Source: Planctomycetota bacterium
Lineage (GTDB): Bacteria > Planctomycetota > UBA1135 > GCA-002686595
DNA: 40,704 bases
Direction: 5' to 3'
Assembly (NCBI GenBank): GCA_014238415.1
Contig: JABABA010000028.1
Coordinates: 1 to 40,704, forward strand
Below the pieces are notes generated by a model. That model worked only from the letters and a program-made list of their open reading frames with translations, made no database searches and had not been told where the DNA came from. Position numbers and translations under genes: made by a program. Below, piece by piece: positions 1-8,785 of this stretch (position 1 is the first letter of the stretch; each line of letters begins with the position of its first letter).

Positions 1-813
<813 letters not shown>

Positions 814-966
814 AGTTTGTCTAGCTTTCTTTCTTTTTTTCTTGGAGTACAGGCAGCCACCGGCATCAGTCACAAGGTGAAGTCGTCGCGGCTAGACACC
901 GCAACAGGCTCACCAGATGACCCACTGGCAACTGCCCCATCCCAAGGGCTTTCAGAGATCACCCTT

Positions 967-980
967 ATTTTCAAAGAACG
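967..980 (-). promoter_or_regulatory. boxA-like rRNA antitermination element
   Basis: The minus strand reads CGTTCTTTGAAAAT. This closely matches the boxA found in rrn leaders of several phyla (TGTTCTTTGAAAACT in Bacillus), which binds NusB/NusE to prevent Rho-dependent termination of untranslated rRNA. It lies ~150 bases upstream of the 16S 5' end and directly follows a hairpin. The call rests on sequence similarity and position only. Confidence 0.6.
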
Positions 981-995
981 ATGGGCAGGCCCATC
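980..995 (-). other. Perfect hairpin (boxB-like) next to boxA
   Basis: GATGGGC and GCCCATC form a 7-bp perfect inverted repeat around a 2-base centre, directly upstream of the boxA-like element in the rRNA leader direction. A hairpin followed by boxA is the arrangement in E. coli rrn leaders. On the plus strand the repeat is followed by TTTTC, so it could also act as a weak terminator of antisense transcription. Confidence 0.5.
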
Positions 996-1102
996 TTTTC
1001 CCCAGGGCGCTCAATCCCTAAGGACATCCAGCACCCTGCAAAGACGCCTAGGGCGCTTTTTTGACCGCGATCACAGTGTTCTGAGCCGCGTTGGGAGGGG
1101 GA

Positions 1103-1130
1103 ATGATAGGGATCGCGCCGCCCCGGTCAA
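1103..1130 (-). promoter_or_regulatory. Sigma70-type promoter of the rRNA operon
   Basis: On the minus strand TTGACC (1130-1125) is separated by 16 bases from TATCAT (1108-1103), close to the TTGACA/TATAAT consensus. Transcription would start near 1096, about 280 bases before 16S, leaving a leader that contains the hairpin and boxA. It lies between the stop of the L,D-transpeptidase gene (1326) and the rRNA gene, where an rrn promoter is expected. Confidence 0.6.
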
Positions 1131-1325
1131 CAGCCGCCTTGGAAAAACGCTGAGTATTCTCAAGGGCCAGGCGCAACTGGTGGCCCCGCAAGAGCTTAGG
1201 TCAGGCGAGTATTGCCGCGGCTGACCGCTCCAAGGGGTCACGAATGGACCGGACCAGCAATTCGAAGGGTGCCCCTGTGCACGAGGGGCCCGGTCGAGGC
1301 TGGAACCTCCCTATGGGCGCTCTTT

Positions 1326-2717
1326 TCAGGGCTGAATCACGACCTCCGCCCCCATGGGAAGCAGCTCGAAAAGCTCCTTCACGTCCTCGTTTCGCAGACG
1401 GATGCAACCCCGACTGACCCGGCTGCCGACCCCATTGGGGTCATTGGTGCCATGGAAGCCGTAGCTGGTCTTGACGCCATCCTGGCGCCATTCGATCCAA
1501 CGATCTCCGAGGGCGTTCTCAGGGGAGCCGAAGGGGATCGGCGGCCCATTCGGCTGATACCAGATCGGCTCCTCCACCTTGTCCCCCACCTGGAAGACGC
1601 CCAGGGGGGTGTCCTTGCCCTCACGGCCGATGCCGCAGGGAAAACAGAGGACCGCTTCTTCCCCGTGGCGATAGACCACCAAGCGGGCGCTCAGGTCCAC
1701 CAGCACATTGGGGAGGGTAGTGGGCACCCGCAGGCGGTCGTTTGGATGGATGTAGCCCTTGACCTGGTTGACCCGCGCAATAAGGCCCGTGCACACAAAC
1801 ATTCCCTCCTGCTCCGCCAGGGCACGCTTGCGAACATGTGTCAGGGTTTCACCCCCTCGCACCACCACCTCGATGCCGGGCCAGTTCCCGCTCTTGGACA
1901 GGCGATGAGACTCCTGGGCCTGGCGCAGACTGCTGGACCAACCTTTCAGAGCTTCCACATGAGCGGGCCAGGGCGCCTCAAGCTCGGCGTGGATCAGATT
2001 GGAGAAACCCACCGCAGCATGGGGCAGGCGCCCTTCTTCGAGGGCTCTCGAAGAATCCTCCTCCAGCAGTATCATCTGCATCGACCGTTCCAGGGCTCCG
2101 CGCCGGGCACGGGTAACAACCAGGCTCCTGGCACTGGGAACCTCGGCCGCCTGGGCCAATAGGGACAATTCGCTGGAGGTAACGCCCTGCTGCCCCTCCA
2201 AATCCGTCAGGGTCCCTGCCGCTGATTCGCGTTTGCCCACCATGGCCTGCCAGAAAGCAGCCACCATTTCACGGCGGGCAGGGGTCAGAGCGCCGCCCTC
2301 TTCACCGTTGACGTAGGCACCGAGGGTGGTGGGGTCGCGCAAGATCCAGGCATCCAGAAGAATGGACGCGAGTTGCACCGGATCGGCGCTGACTCCGACC
2401 AACTCGAAGCGCGGGGCAGTGCTTGGATCCTGAGTGGGTAGCGTCGCTTCCAGAGCCTCGACCTCATCCAACGAATCAGGCTCTGGGGTGGGATTGGAGG
2501 GGGTTTGTGCAGGATCCACAGGAGCGGCGGCTTCACCGGACATGGCCTGCACCCCATCCTCTTCAGGCTCTCCAGGCAAGTCCTGCAGGCTCGCATCCTG
2601 CCAGATCTCCGTGGGCGGCTCGCCGCTGACGGAGGTGGATTCTTCGACATCTGAACCACTGAAGCCCAGGTAGATCATTGCGGCACCAGCCAGCAAAAGG
2701 AGCATTCCCCTCATCAT
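1326..2717 (-). CDS. LysM-YkuD L,D-transpeptidase
   Basis: 463 residues; an exported enzyme expected to form 3-3 peptidoglycan cross-links or attach proteins to peptidoglycan. It begins MMRGMLLLLAGAAMIYLGF, a signal or anchor segment. An acidic Pro-rich linker follows (about 25-100), then a helical region, a LysM peptidoglycan-binding domain (about 283-332) and a C-terminal YkuD domain (about 339-463). The catalytic motif HGTNDPNGVGSRVSRGC is complete (H422, C438). The ATG at 2717 was preferred over one 63 bases upstream because AAGGAA lies 5 bases before it and the hydrophobic segment then sits at the N-terminus. It is monocistronic, with a long spacer upstream and the rrn promoter downstream. 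Planctomycetes peptidoglycan was long disputed; an intact L,D-transpeptidase argues for a wall in this organism. Confidence 0.93.
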   Translation of the reverse strand: MMRGMLLLLAGAAMIYLGFSGSDVEESTSVSGEPPTEIWQDASLQDLPGEPEEDGVQAMSGEAAAPVDPAQTPSNPTPEPDSLDEVEALEATLPTQDPSTAPRFELVGVSADPVQLASILLDAWILRDPTTLGAYVNGEEGGALTPARREMVAAFWQAMVGKRESAAGTLTDLEGQQGVTSSELSLLAQAAEVPSARSLVVTRARRGALERSMQMILLEEDSSRALEEGRLPHAAVGFSNLIHAELEAPWPAHVEALKGWSSSLRQAQESHRLSKSGNWPGIEVVVRGGETLTHVRKRALAEQEGMFVCTGLIARVNQVKGYIHPNDRLRVPTTLPNVLVDLSARLVVYRHGEEAVLCFPCGIGREGKDTPLGVFQVGDKVEEPIWYQPNGPPIPFGSPENALGDRWIEWRQDGVKTSYGFHGTNDPNGVGSRVSRGCIRLRNEDVKELFELLPMGAEVVIQP

Positions 2718-2916
2718 CGTATTTCCTTGTGACGGTCGCACAGGGACCATCCCCGTGCGCCATGCAGGCGATGCTAGCAAGCGAGAGCTACGGAATGAAA
2801 AGGTGCGCTGGGAGAACCTCGCAGAGTTTCCAGCGCCAGGCCGGGGGAAGCGGGGCTCCTTGACTGGCAGAGGAGCAAAGAGAGCCCCCCCGACCCCGCC
2901 GTGTCATCCTGGTCCC

Positions 2917-2932
2917 GGAACCTCTAGGTTCC
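2917..2932. repeat. Inverted repeat GGAACCT-CT-AGGTTCC
   Basis: 7-base arms around a 2-base centre, flanked by CCC on the left and GGG on the right, so the stem could extend past a bulge. There is no T tract on either side. Function unknown; it could be RNA structure in the transpeptidase leader or a protein-binding palindrome. Confidence 0.5.
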
Positions 2933-2947
2933 AGGGGGGCTGCAAGC

Positions 2948-2966
2948 GCCTCGATGCTGTCGAGGC
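2948..2966. repeat. Inverted repeat GCCTCGA-TGCTG-TCGAGGC
   Basis: Perfect 7-bp stem with a 5-base loop, 15 bases from the neighbouring palindrome at 2917-2932. No T tract follows. Function unknown. Confidence 0.5.
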
Positions 2967-3317
2967 TGACTCGGTAGCCCACTATGTGATCATTCGGCTC
3001 CGGGGAACATAGGACAGTTCACCTGCGGGGTCAGGGGGATCACCCAAGGGTAGCGGACTTCCTGAATGGAGGGCCAGGAAAAAGGGGAGGGTCCCAATAC
3101 GGGGGCCGACCCTCGCAGGCGTTGAAAGCCCGGCGGCTCCACGGGGAGCCCGGATCCCCCACCTGGGTGACCACTGAGTCCCCTCTCCCTATCCAGAGGG
3201 GCGATCAGGCCTGACTGGCCCCTTCTGCGGTCGCCATCATCTCCCTGCTCCCGGAGGCAGGGCGGAAGGCCCGCGCCAGAACAGCCAGAAGCAACCGGTA
3301 CTGACGCGGACACCCTC

Positions 3318-3330
3318 GCTCGGCCCGAGC
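3318..3330. repeat. Short GC hairpin downstream of ileS
   Basis: GCTCG-GCC-CGAGC, a 5-bp stem with a 3-base loop, 56 bases past the ileS stop codon. It could be a 3'-end stabilising hairpin; the missing T tract argues against a classical intrinsic terminator. Confidence 0.3.
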
Positions 3331-3386
3331 ACTACGGGGAACCATGCTCCCGTTCTCTTTGGATCGTTCAAGCGAACCAACTGACT

Positions 3387-6300
3387 CTAGACCCGCGCCA
3401 GAGCAACCCGCAGAGGATGCCCTTCCACTTCGAAATCGGCCAGATCTCCCCCACCGGCCAGGGGATCGGGCGCCCGCTCCGTGGCCAGGACCTCGGCAGC
3501 CAGGAGGTCCCAGTGCTCGGCAATCGCCTGCTCCAGTTCCCCTTCAGCTGCCAGATGCAGCCGAATGCGATCGTCCAGTTCCAGGCCCGAGTCCTTGCGC
3601 AGGCCCTGAACCCGGTTGATCACCTCTCGCGCCAGACCCTCCCGACGCAAGAGGTCGCTGACCTCCAGATCTAGCGCAATCGTCACGCCGCCCTCCGTTG
3701 CAACTGCCAGACCTTCTCGGCTGGTGCGGTCCACCAGCAGCGTCTCCTGGTCATAGACCAGATCCGGCAGCTCGGTGCTCGGGCATTGACCACCGGCCAC
3801 GATCGTGGCCAGGGCCTTGGCATCGAGAGCCGCAACCTCGTCCCGCACAGCCCCAAGCTTGGGACCAAGACGCGGTCCAAGCAGCTTGAGATTCGGTCTG
3901 GCGGAGAAGGTGACCAGGGCGCTCTCGTCCTGGGAAACGATCACCTGTTTGACATTCAGTTCCTCGGCAATCAATGGCATCATGCTCTCAAGGCCTTCCA
4001 AACCAGTCGCATCGGCGCAGACCAGGGTCAGGCTCGCCAGAGGCTGACGCACGCGCAGACGGTGCTGCTCGCGCAGGGATCGGCCCAGGGTCACGGCCAC
4101 ACGCGCAAGGCCCATGCTCTGTTCCAGAGGAGCGTTGACGAACTTGGGATCAACCGTAGGGAAACTCTCAAGATGCACGCTGCCCGTGCCACGACCGACT
4201 GAAAGGGATTCGTGGATCTCTTCGGAGATGAACGGCAAGAAGGGCGCCAGCACCCGAGAGAAGTCCAGCAGTACCGTGTGCAGGGTGCGATAGGCGTTCT
4301 GCTTGTCCGCATCGGCACCACTGGCCCCGCGCCAGAAGCGACGGCGGCTGCGACGGATATACCAGTTGGTCAAGTCGTCAATGAACTCCAGGATTGCAGG
4401 TGCTACTCGAAACAATTCGTAGTTCTGCATGCGATCGTCCACAGTTCCGATCAGGCCCTGCAGGCGCGAGAGAACCCAGCCGTCCAACTCGTTCAGGGTG
4501 GGATCTGGATCTTTGAAGTCGGGTTCCCAGCCGTCCAGATCCGCGTAACGGGTCAGGAACGAAGTGGCATTCCAGAGGGGCAAGAGCACTGAACGCACCT
4601 TCTCCTTCACCCCCGCCTCGTCAAAGCGCAGGTTTCCAGCCTGCATAACCGGTGAATCCAAGAGGTACATGCGCAGGGCGTCCGCGCCCTGATCTTCCAG
4701 CACCAGATTGGGATCGGGGAAGTTGCGCTTGCTCTTGGACATCTTTTCCCCGTCCGCGGCCAGGACGATGCCATTGACAACCACGCTCTTGAAGGCAGGA
4801 CGATCGAAGAGCGAAGTGGAAAGCACCATCAGGGTATAGAACCAGCCCCGAGTTTGATCGAGGCCCTCGGCGATGAAGTCCGCGGGCAGGGAGGTTTCAA
4901 CAAACTCCTCGTTTTCGAATGGGTAATGGTTTTGAGCGTAGGGCATCGAGCCCGATTCGAACCAACAGTCGAAGACCTCGGACACCCGCCTCATGACAGC
5001 GCCAGGATTTTTCTTCGAGGGAAAAGTGATCTGATCCACATGATCCCGGTGAAGGTCCGTCACCGTGCCGGGCTTGAACCCCGCAAGTTCTTCCAGCTCC
5101 TGCACGGAACCGATGCAAACCATATCCGTGGGATCCGTCTCGCAGCGCCAGATCGGGAGGGGTGTGCCCCAAAAACGGCGACGGGACACATTCCAATCCC
5201 GGGCTCCAGCCAACCAGTTGCCAAAACGACCACTGCCCACGGATTCGGGCACCCAACGAATGGCCTGGTTGTGTTTCACAAGTCGTTCGCGCATGTCTTC
5301 CACGCGCACGAACCAGTTGGAGACAGCCATATACAGGAGCGGCTGATCCGTACGGTAGCAGTGAGGATAGGCGTGCACGACCACGTCCTGATCCACGACC
5401 CGGTCCTCTTGCTTGAGCCGCTTCATGATCCCAGCGTCAGCGTCTTTGGCGAACTGGCCCGCAAAGTCAGGCACACTGTCGTCAAAAATGCCATTCACAT
5501 CGAGAGGATTGACCAATGGCAGGCGCTCCCGCTTGCCGGTCTGAAAGTCCTCCTCGCCAAAGGCCGGAGCCTGATGCACCAGGCCAGTGCCCGCATCAAT
5601 GCCCACATAATCCGCTGCCACGATGCGGAAGGCGGGGCTGTGATCGTCAGAACCATTCGCCAGGTCCGCGAAGTATGGAAACAGGGGCTGATAGGTGCGG
5701 CCCACGAGTTCCTTGCCCTGCAGACGACCGAGTTCCCTGGTCTCTCCCAAGCGACCGCGCTCCTGGTAATCAGCCAAGCGCCCGGGCTCCAGGTAGGCAA
5801 CCTCCCCGGTCTCGATCACCTGCACCTTGACGTATTCAATATCCGGATGCACAGCCACCGCCAGGTTGCTGGGCAAGGTCCAAGGTGTCGTGGTCCAGAC
5901 CCAAATGGACGCATCCTCGTCGTTCAGTTTGAGGCGCACAGTCAGGCTCGGATCCTGGCGCCGCTTGTGACCGTCCTTCTTGGTCTTGGGGTCACGCTCC
6001 TGGGGCCCCTGCGCCACTTCAAAGTTCGAGAGGGGTGTGCCCAGAGTCGGAGAAACCGGCTGCACACGATAGCCCTCGTAAACACGCTCTTCATCCCACA
6101 GACGCTTGAAGACCCACCAGACGGACTCCATGAACGAAGCGTCCATGGTGCGATAACCCCGGTCATGATCAACCCAACGGCCAAAGCGCCGGACCGTGCC
6201 GCGCCACTCACCGGTGTATCGCAATACGATGTCACGGCAAGCCTGATTGAAGGCCACGATGCCGATCTCCTCGATCTCACGGGCATCATTCAAACCCAGT

Positions 6301-6599
6301 TCCTTCTGGGCCTCGTTCTCCACAGGCAGACCATGGCAATCCCAACCCCAGCGACGCTCAACGGAAAAGCCCTTCATGGACCAAAAGCGCGGCACCACAT
6401 CCTTGAGCACACTGGCAACCAGGTGTCCATAGTGGGGCAGGCCCGTGGCAAAGGGAGGACCGTCATAAAAAGAGTAGGGCGGTCGATCCGACTGCTTCTG
6501 TACCGACTGCTCAAAGGTCTGATCCCGGTCCCAACGATCTAGGCGCTGCCTCTCTTGGTCACTGAATGAAACAGCGGGTGCGACGGGTTTCATGCGCAT
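3387..6599 (-). CDS. ileS: Isoleucyl-tRNA synthetase, type 2 (eukaryote-like)
   Basis: 1070 residues. It charges tRNA-Ile with isoleucine (ATP-dependent, class I) in the cytoplasm. The Rossmann signature HYGH is at 56-59 within a YDGPPFATGLPHYGH block, and KMSKS is at 619-623. The intervening region has the CP1 editing-domain length, and the C-terminus resembles the longer type 2 enzymes rather than the zinc-finger tail of E. coli IleRS. In characterised bacteria type 2 IleRS resists mupirocin; that is family knowledge, not shown here. The ATG at 6599 follows GAGGTGAT and lies 13 bases after the lpxA stop; an ATG two codons later is the alternative. It is the last gene of the minus-strand run. 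Confidence 0.97.
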   Translation of the reverse strand: MRMKPVAPAVSFSDQERQRLDRWDRDQTFEQSVQKQSDRPPYSFYDGPPFATGLPHYGHLVASVLKDVVPRFWSMKGFSVERRWGWDCHGLPVENEAQKELGLNDAREIEEIGIVAFNQACRDIVLRYTGEWRGTVRRFGRWVDHDRGYRTMDASFMESVWWVFKRLWDEERVYEGYRVQPVSPTLGTPLSNFEVAQGPQERDPKTKKDGHKRRQDPSLTVRLKLNDEDASIWVWTTTPWTLPSNLAVAVHPDIEYVKVQVIETGEVAYLEPGRLADYQERGRLGETRELGRLQGKELVGRTYQPLFPYFADLANGSDDHSPAFRIVAADYVGIDAGTGLVHQAPAFGEEDFQTGKRERLPLVNPLDVNGIFDDSVPDFAGQFAKDADAGIMKRLKQEDRVVDQDVVVHAYPHCYRTDQPLLYMAVSNWFVRVEDMRERLVKHNQAIRWVPESVGSGRFGNWLAGARDWNVSRRRFWGTPLPIWRCETDPTDMVCIGSVQELEELAGFKPGTVTDLHRDHVDQITFPSKKNPGAVMRRVSEVFDCWFESGSMPYAQNHYPFENEEFVETSLPADFIAEGLDQTRGWFYTLMVLSTSLFDRPAFKSVVVNGIVLAADGEKMSKSKRNFPDPNLVLEDQGADALRMYLLDSPVMQAGNLRFDEAGVKEKVRSVLLPLWNATSFLTRYADLDGWEPDFKDPDPTLNELDGWVLSRLQGLIGTVDDRMQNYELFRVAPAILEFIDDLTNWYIRRSRRRFWRGASGADADKQNAYRTLHTVLLDFSRVLAPFLPFISEEIHESLSVGRGTGSVHLESFPTVDPKFVNAPLEQSMGLARVAVTLGRSLREQHRLRVRQPLASLTLVCADATGLEGLESMMPLIAEELNVKQVIVSQDESALVTFSARPNLKLLGPRLGPKLGAVRDEVAALDAKALATIVAGGQCPSTELPDLVYDQETLLVDRTSREGLAVATEGGVTIALDLEVSDLLRREGLAREVINRVQGLRKDSGLELDDRIRLHLAAEGELEQAIAEHWDLLAAEVLATERAPDPLAGGGDLADFEVEGHPLRVALARV

Positions 6600-6612
6600 G
6601 AGATCACCTCAC

Positions 6613-7470
6613 TCAAACGGTCTGCTCACGCCCCTCGGCTACCCGACGAGCGCCCTCGGCTGCGAAGTCGGCCCGCATGGTTTCGCGGAAACGGCCCTTG
6701 AGCCCCTGCTCGGTGCGTTGCAGAGACTTGACCAGTTGTGCAACAAACGGGCTCTCACAGGGATCCCGAGCAATTTCTCCCAGAGCCACAGCAAGGGGCC
6801 GGGACGAGCGCCAGAGGCGGCGGTAGGCATCGCGCAAGGCAAGAATGTCCTGCTCGGAAACTCCAGCCCTTTGCAAGCCGATGACATTGACTCCACGCAC
6901 ACGAGCATCATGGCCTTCGACGATCATGAAGGGAGGCACATCACGCGAGATGCGCGTTTTTGCTCCCACATAGGCATGCGCACCGATTGTGGAAAATGCC
7001 ACGGCGCCCGACATACCAGAAAGGTTGGCGTGATCCTCGATACGCGTATGACCAGCAAGCTGTACGCCGCCGGAAATGATCAAGTTGCTGCCCAGGTCAC
7101 AGTCGTGAGCGATGTGACAGCACGCCATGAGGAGGCTGCCGTCAGCTATACGGGTCACGCCACCGCCCTTGATAGTGCCACGATTGATGGTCACGAACTC
7201 GCGCACGGTATTGCCATCTCCCAGGATGACCTCCGTAGCCTCGCCTCTGTAGGTCAGGTCCTGTGGCGGGCCCCCGATGCTGGCCTGACCCACGATGTTG
7301 TTCTCGGCGCCAACGCTGGTGACTCCGTCCAAGACTACCTGTGCACCGATACGAGTGCGGTCCCCCACGCGTACGCAGGGACCGATCACCGTGTAGGGGC
7401 CGACGCAAACGTCGACGCCCAACTCGGCGCCCGGTTCGATCACGGCTGTGGGATGAATTTTGACACTCAT
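6613..7470 (-). CDS. lpxA: UDP-N-acetylglucosamine O-acyltransferase LpxA
   Basis: 285 residues; first step of lipid A synthesis, moving a 3-hydroxyacyl chain from ACP to UDP-GlcNAc in the cytoplasm. The N-terminal two thirds are hexapeptide repeats of a left-handed beta helix, followed by the alpha-helical C-terminal domain. The HIAHDC segment is present, with H122 aligning to the catalytic His125 of E. coli LpxA. The length is slightly above the usual ~262. It starts 22 bases after the lpxC-fabZ stop and ends 13 bases before ileS, so co-transcription is likely. Its ribosome site is weak (GAGC), consistent with coupling to the gene before it. Confidence 0.96.
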   Translation of the reverse strand: MSVKIHPTAVIEPGAELGVDVCVGPYTVIGPCVRVGDRTRIGAQVVLDGVTSVGAENNIVGQASIGGPPQDLTYRGEATEVILGDGNTVREFVTINRGTIKGGGVTRIADGSLLMACCHIAHDCDLGSNLIISGGVQLAGHTRIEDHANLSGMSGAVAFSTIGAHAYVGAKTRISRDVPPFMIVEGHDARVRGVNVIGLQRAGVSEQDILALRDAYRRLWRSSRPLAVALGEIARDPCESPFVAQLVKSLQRTEQGLKGRFRETMRADFAAEGARRVAEGREQTV

Positions 7471-7492
7471 AAATTGCTCATGGAATTTGGGC

Positions 7493-8785
7493 TTAGGCTT
7501 CGATCATGGTGAACATCAACACCGCCTCGCAGACAACCTTGTTGGCCACCAAACCGCGCGCACGGCATTGCACCGTTTCGCCCTTGATACGGGTCGTCTC
7601 CACTTCAAGTCGCAGTTGATCGCCGGGAGTCACGCCACCGCGCAACTTGACTTTGTCCAGTGACCAAAGAACCGCCAATTTGCCGGAGTACTCAAGCCTG
7701 CGCAGAAGCAACATGCCCGCCAGTTGGGCCATGGCCTCCAGTTGCAGCACCCCAGGCATCAGCGGTCTCTCAGGAAAGTGTCCCTGGAAGAAGGGCTCGT
7801 TGATGGTCACGTTCTTGATCGCCACCGCACGCTTGTAGCCTTCAACTTCGATCACTCGATCAATCAGCAAGAAGGGATAGCGATGAGGCAGCATCTTGAT
7901 GATTTCACGAATGTCCATTCCGGACTCGCGCTCCACCAAGCCGCCGGTTTCCTCTTCTTGCAGCAAGTCCAAGAGGCGCTCCACCAGCAGAGCATTGGTG
8001 CTATGCCCCGACTTTGTGGCAATGATCTGGGCCTTGAGGTCAGCTCCAAGCAGAGACAAATCCCCCACCAGGTCGAGCAGCTTGTGACGCACGGCCTCAT
8101 CGGGAAGACGCTGCACCGTCTCAGGATCCCCAAGTACCACAGTATTCTCGCGTGTAGCGCCCTTGCCAAGACCCGCCGCCTGCAATGCCTCAACCTCAGA
8201 CGCCAGACAGAAGGTACGCGCAGGAGCCAGTTGCTCCACGAAGGACTCGGGCGTGAGCTGCATGCTGAACGCACCGCCCTGCACGTCGGGATCATCGAAG
8301 CTGGCCACATACTGAAGGGACAGGTTTGCCCCATCGCTGGGCAAGGCCACCAGGGTCGCGTCCCCCTCGCGCACAAATACCGGCTCCTCCAGGATCAACA
8401 CTTTGACCTCCTGCTTCTGCTCGATGGCCACGCCCTTTTGCAGCAGTTCCACAAAGGGCTGTGCGCTGCCGTCTGCGCCGGGAAACTCAGGCCCGTCCAT
8501 CTCCACCACAAGGTTGTCAACCTCAAGCCCGCTGCAGGCCGCCAGAAAGTGCTCAATGGTCTCCACCCCGACTCCCTCGCGCATCAACTTCGTGCGACGC
8601 TCGCGCAGGGAGTGATAACGGATGTGGGCAGGAATCATGGGTGCGTCTTCCAGATCCGTGCGCACGAATTCTATGCCGTGGTCCACCGGAGCGGGCAACA
8701 GGCGCACATGAACCTCGTTGCCGGAATGCAACCCGATGCCGCTGATTTCCACGGGTGTCTTCAAGGTCTGCTGGCTGCGACTCAT
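7493..8785 (-). CDS. lpxC/fabZ: LpxC-FabZ fusion: UDP-3-O-acyl-GlcNAc deacetylase / 3-hydroxyacyl-ACP dehydratase
   Basis: 430 residues with two complete enzymes in one chain. Residues 1 to about 280 are LpxC, the zinc deacetylase and committed step of lipid A synthesis; the zinc ligands H79, H234 and D238 and the catalytic-region H261 are present. Residues from about 290 are FabZ, which dehydrates 3-hydroxyacyl-ACP in fatty acid synthesis, with H301 (PHRYPF) and E350 (QLEAMAQ) intact. The fusion is known from Bacteroidetes and some other phyla. It ties together two enzymes that compete for the 3-hydroxyacyl-ACP pool. The start overlaps the lpxD stop (ATGA) and has GGAGGAG 8 bases upstream. 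Confidence 0.97.
   Translation of the reverse strand: MSRSQQTLKTPVEISGIGLHSGNEVHVRLLPAPVDHGIEFVRTDLEDAPMIPAHIRYHSLRERRTKLMREGVGVETIEHFLAACSGLEVDNLVVEMDGPEFPGADGSAQPFVELLQKGVAIEQKQEVKVLILEEPVFVREGDATLVALPSDGANLSLQYVASFDDPDVQGGAFSMQLTPESFVEQLAPARTFCLASEVEALQAAGLGKGATRENTVVLGDPETVQRLPDEAVRHKLLDLVGDLSLLGADLKAQIIATKSGHSTNALLVERLLDLLQEEETGGLVERESGMDIREIIKMLPHRYPFLLIDRVIEVEGYKRAVAIKNVTINEPFFQGHFPERPLMPGVLQLEAMAQLAGMLLLRRLEYSGKLAVLWSLDKVKLRGGVTPGDQLRLEVETTRIKGETVQCRARGLVANKVVCEAVLMFTMIEA

Larger units (their letters stand above)
814..1102 (-). other. rrn leader region (no protein gene)
   Basis: This is the spacer between the rrn promoter and the 16S 5' end. I see no convincing coding sequence here; short plus-strand ORFs run on into 16S or end without homology or a ribosome site. 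It holds a boxA-like element and an adjacent perfect hairpin, listed separately. It would be transcribed as pre-rRNA leader and removed during 16S maturation. Confidence 0.6.
2718..3386. other. Intergenic spacer between ileS and the L,D-transpeptidase gene
   Basis: About 670 bases without a credible gene. A 107-codon minus-strand ORF (2990-3313) is Pro/Gly/Arg-rich, has no recognisable domain and no good ribosome site, and I do not call it. The spacer holds three perfect inverted repeats (listed separately). It must contain the end of the long minus-strand gene run and the promoter of the transpeptidase gene, but I cannot place either with confidence. Confidence 0.5.

Noticed and set aside
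1037..1068. Possible terminator (CGCC-TAG-GGCG followed by a T run) in the rrn leader region
   Set aside because: The stem is only 4 bp and it faces the plus strand, where no gene ends.
2990..3313. 107-codon minus-strand open frame in the ileS-transpeptidase spacer
   Set aside because: Composition is Pro/Gly/Arg-rich without a domain, and there is no good ribosome site.
4854..6542. 562-codon plus-strand open frame
   Set aside because: It is antisense to ileS, which has complete family motifs; long antisense frames are common in GC-rich genes and this one has no recognisable domain.
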